DNA of 64,000 bases, from positions 1 to 64,000 of the forward strand of contig CALYLW010000135.1 in NCBI GenBank assembly GCA_944989445.1, given 5' to 3'. Made by a program: the position numbers and the translations under genes. The notes beneath the pieces were generated by a model that was not told the DNA's origin, did not search any database, and was given only the letters and a program-made list of their open reading frames with translations. This DNA is from Ampullaceana balthica (lineage: Eukaryota > Mollusca > Gastropoda > Lymnaeidae). Positions 43,800 to 64,000 of this stretch are shown here, in pieces (positions within the stretch are counted from its first letter, which is position 1; each line of letters starts with the position of its first letter).

Positions 43800-44937
43800 A
43801 CGCCGTTTGGTGCTAAAAGAAAAGGCATACTGGATGGGAAAGTTATGGAGGAAAACATGATTTAGTTCAGCATAGATGAAGATGGTCGTAATATAATGAA
43901 CACACAGGTGCCTACCGGTACTATGTGGCATAAACCAAGCTAACATCATTTATATTAATTTATAACAAACATAAATATAGCAGATGTGCACCAGTTTTTA
44001 TGTTATTATTTGTTATACAACAAATGTGTACTATTTGGATATACATTTCATATTGTTAATTGATGTTTCTCTCGCACTGTCATTAATTTTTATTTTAAAT
44101 TAAAAAATACCTGGTACCTAATATTCACCTCCCTTATATATTTATAAATTTGAATGAAGAATATTGAACATTGAAAGAAATGACTTGACCTTAAGGGTTG
44201 ATTTGTTATTACCGCATGGCTAAACTGGCCTGCCAAGTTCTGACCTATTTCAGTTGACATTAACTTAGTTTTTTTAGGAAATCTGGTAGCCTCACCTCTC
44301 TTCCGTTAAAAACAAACAACTGCATCTTCAAACCATGAAGACAAACGTGAGCAGCAACATCAACTGCTAAAAATAGTTTATCTACAAACCGGTATGACGT
44401 CAGTCGTAGTTTGAAAATAGAAGATGACAACTTATAGTTTAAAAACTTGGTTCTTTTTATTATGCAATTAATTTAAAGGGTGGATGCATTTTAAAAAGAA
44501 ATTACGATAGTATGAATTGGCTTGTCACATGACAGTTAAGCCGCCAATAAATAAGTGAATAAGTCTGCTATGTATACTCAACTAAAGCATGAATTAATTA
44601 CAATCTCCCTCAATTTTCCTACATCTAAGATTAAAATAAACCATCACAACACTCACTCTCTTAGGACCTGTACACAGTTCTTTTATTACAAATCACTTTT
44701 TATATGTACTACTATAATAATGTACATTTAACTTAAGTACTAGTTCTACCATAGATAAAAGAATGTAGGCAATTGTCCATTGGTGTCACAAACTTTCCAG
44801 TGGCATTTTTATGGTAACATTTGTAAAATTAATAGTATAAACAATTATTTAAAATTAACTTTTAATCTAAAATAAAGAGTTTGATCTATCTTTTTAAAAA
44901 TAAATCTGGGGACAAACATTAATTTTGAAGAATTAAC
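43800..44937. other. no recognisable feature
   Basis: AT-rich intergenic sequence. No exon, RNA gene or known repeat is recognised. Confidence 0.4.
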
Positions 44938-45078
44938 TACATCAGAAATAGTTGGGTATATGGATGACCCATATTATTGTAATACATCTAATAGTTGGGT
45001 ATATGGATGACCCATATTATTGTAATACATCTAATAGTTGGGTATATGGATGACCCATATTATTGTAATACATCTAAA
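44938..45078. repeat. 43-bp triplication
   Basis: Three units of ATAGTTGGGTATATGGATGA + CCCATATTATTGTAATACATCTA. Each unit contains the small palindrome ATATGG..CCATAT. Confidence 0.9.
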
Positions 45079-45092
45079 TAAGAGGTTAACAA

Positions 45093-45913
45093 TAGGGCTG
45101 TTAACGATTAATTTAAATTTAATAGTTAACTTTTGGAAAATTAACGATTAATTAATAATTAATTTGATTAAAACCAAAAATTGAAATTTATGATGTCATG
45201 AGTAACATTTATTAAACGTACTTGTCAAAAATCGAAATAACACTGGAATGTCTTCTTTATATGACATCTTTTAACCAACAACGCAAACAGACAAATGTAT
45301 TGACATTATTTGGTTCAAGTGATTAGCGGGTCTTATTGACAATATAACCAGCCGAGCTGAACAATCGTTCACATAGCTTTAGATTGTCTCAGCTTAAGTT
45401 TCTGATACTGTATTGGATGTTTGGTTTTCAGGTGATATGTAAGCGAAGTGTTAGAGTCATGGTAGCAATGTTCCATTTAAGCAGCGCGGCTGTGCATATA
45501 TTTGACCGATGCCACGCAGGAATTTAGAATCACCGTGCAGCCAATTTTGTAAAATAATGTATTGCACAAAAAATGGATTTTGTTCAACTTTGCACACGAG
45601 TTTTTTTAACATTTGTACACGGACCAACGAAGCTTAGACTTAGAGGGAACATTGTATGGTAGGCAAACGATTTCTCTCAATGGACGCAATAAACTTTATC
45701 AACATGTTGAACCTTCAAGTCAGTCAATAGTTAAAAAACAAAATGTTCGTGTAATCGTCCGGGAATTAGTTTATATTTATTGGCCGAAATATTTTACTTT
45801 TTGACTGCCAGTTCATTTATAAGTGGTGGGTCGATTAATCGTTAAAATTTTTTTTATCGTTAAAAATTTTCAACAATTAATCGAGAAATTAATCGTTAAT
45901 TTCTGCAGCCCTA
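45093..45913. mobile_element. 821-bp non-autonomous hAT element, exact 8-bp duplication
   Basis: TAGGGCTGTTAACGATTAAT at the left, inverted ATTAATCGTTAATTTCTGCAGCCCTA-type right end. Flanked by GTTAACAA (45085-45092 and 45914-45921). Subterminal AT-rich inverted blocks (ATTAATCGTTAA). No transposase. Contains a nested hAT MITE (45466-45654). Confidence 0.85.
45466..45654. mobile_element. 189-bp hAT-type MITE nested in another hAT
   Basis: Ends CAATGTTCCATTTAAGC and, inverted, CTTAGAGGGAACATTG. Flanks CATGGTAG/TATGGTAG (7 of 8). Same family as 15356-15807, but without the internal minisatellite. Confidence 0.75.
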
Positions 45914-46177
45914 GTTAACAAACATTACATGACGGCTCCATGCTGCACAAGTGTTGAACCTTGATTTTTCAATGTTTTATTAATCTAATAATAGGTTTAA
46001 AAATATAAAACTTAAAGGTAATAAAAATGTGTTTGAAGTATTCATTCAAAGATAATATATTTACAAACAAAAAAATTAATCACATAATAATTAATTAGTA
46101 AAAAAGGTTTTTACAATTTATATACATTAACATTTATAGTTGCCTAATTTTATAGGAATATTATCATTTGGAGAAAA

Positions 46178-46442
46178 ATAAGTTAAATAAGTTAGAATTG
46201 CTATTTTGAAGAGTCCTAATAAACAAGAAATAAGTTAAATAAGTTAGAATTGCTATTTTGAAGAGTCCTAATAAACAAGAAATAAGTTAAATAAGTTAGA
46301 ATTGCTATTTTGAAGAGTCCTAATAAACAAGAAATAAGTTAAATAAGTTAGAATTGCTATTTTGAAGAGTCCTAATAAACAAGAAATAAGTTAAATAAGT
46401 TAGAATTGCTATTTTGAAGAGTCCTAATAAACAAGAAATAAG
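46178..46442. repeat. 52-bp minisatellite downstream of RAD54L
   Basis: Five units of AAGAAATAAGTTAAATAAGT + TAGAATTGCTATTTTGAAGAGTCCTAATAAAC. Confidence 0.93.
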
Positions 46443-46556
46443 TTAACTATTAAAGTAAAATTTGAATTGTTCGAAATAATAATAGATAAATACAACTTTA
46501 CATCAATAAAAACGACTGAACCCCCTCCCCAAGTCATCAAATATAAAAACAATTTG

Positions 46557-46562
46557 TTTATT
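46557..46562 (-). other. candidate poly(A) signal of RAD54L
   Basis: Minus-strand AATAAA about 29 bp beyond the RAD54L stop codon; a short 3' UTR would result. Confidence 0.45.
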
Positions 46563-46590
46563 GGTACATCAAGCAGCCAGAAGTCCAGTT

Positions 46591-63798
<17,208 letters not shown>

Positions 63799-63904
63799 CT
63801 ATTAGAAAAAAAAACAAAAACAAAACATTCCTTACCATTTGATGGGTAGATACAATTTTTAGAAATTAAAATGAGGGAGTTGATCTATAAGGATAAATTT
63901 AAAA

Positions 63905-64000
63905 CTCTGTAGATTTTAACTAGTATTACATACCATTTTAACTAGTATTACATACCATTTTAACTAGTATTACATACCATTTTAACTAGTATTACATACC
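63905..64000. repeat. 22-bp tandem repeat running off the window edge
   Basis: Four units of TTTTAACTAGTATTACATAC + CA, the last cut by the window end. In the RAD54L intron upstream of the Walker A exon. Confidence 0.9.

Overview
The window is eukaryotic nuclear DNA, AT-rich, with GT-AG introns, TATA and AATAAA signals and a very heavy load of transposons and minisatellites. The host genes are animal in type (RAD54L, WDR83/MORG1, a DNAJB1/4-type HSP40, a CABIT-domain protein). The retroelements (a Jockey/CR1/L2-like LINE with a GATAA-type tail and a tRNA-derived SINE with the same tail) suggest an invertebrate, probably a lophotrochozoan such as a mollusc. The species assignment is inference.

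Layout: (1) 0.2-2.2 kb, minus: an intronless or last-exon gene for a CABIT-domain protein with a proline-rich tail. (2) 3-11.3 kb: transposon debris, namely a decayed hAT element with an exact 8-bp target duplication, Harbinger-like MITEs, a ~470-bp dispersed repeat and a LINE 3' fragment sitting inside a 20-bp minisatellite. (3) 11.8-25.9 kb, plus: a complete seven-exon WDR83 gene (906 bp CDS, 301 codons plus stop). I found its 73-bp first exon by hand. Its introns hold a 5'-inverted RTE-like LINE, a 1.8-kb 33-bp-unit minisatellite and two pogo-like elements. (4) 26-36.2 kb: minisatellites, a SINE, a decayed hAT transposase, and a minus-strand LINE endonuclease domain broken into pieces by a second hAT, a foldback MITE and two tandem ~470-bp repeats. 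(5) 36.9-38.8 kb, plus: an intronless type-II DNAJ gene with a heat-shock element and TATA box. (6) 39.8-46.4 kb: a minisatellite, a second LINE copy, a terminal-inverted-repeat element carrying a decayed zinc-knuckle plus KH-domain sequence, and a non-autonomous hAT with a hAT MITE nested in it. (7) 46.6-63.8 kb, minus: the last fourteen exons of RAD54L (1,677 bp, 558 codons plus stop). They start at Walker A; the N-terminal part lies beyond the right edge.

By my coordinates, minisatellites fill roughly a fifth of the window. The most unusual signal is in RAD54L: the last 25 nt of one exon plus its 5' splice site are repeated in tandem, giving 15 donor copies at 31-bp spacing. A second RAD54L donor also abuts an array that repeats its intronic sequence.

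The four host genes look functionally unrelated (signalling adaptor, ERK/spliceosome scaffold, chaperone, recombination motor) and show no operon-like organisation. Many long open frames in the minisatellites are side effects of stop-free repeat units and are not annotated as genes.
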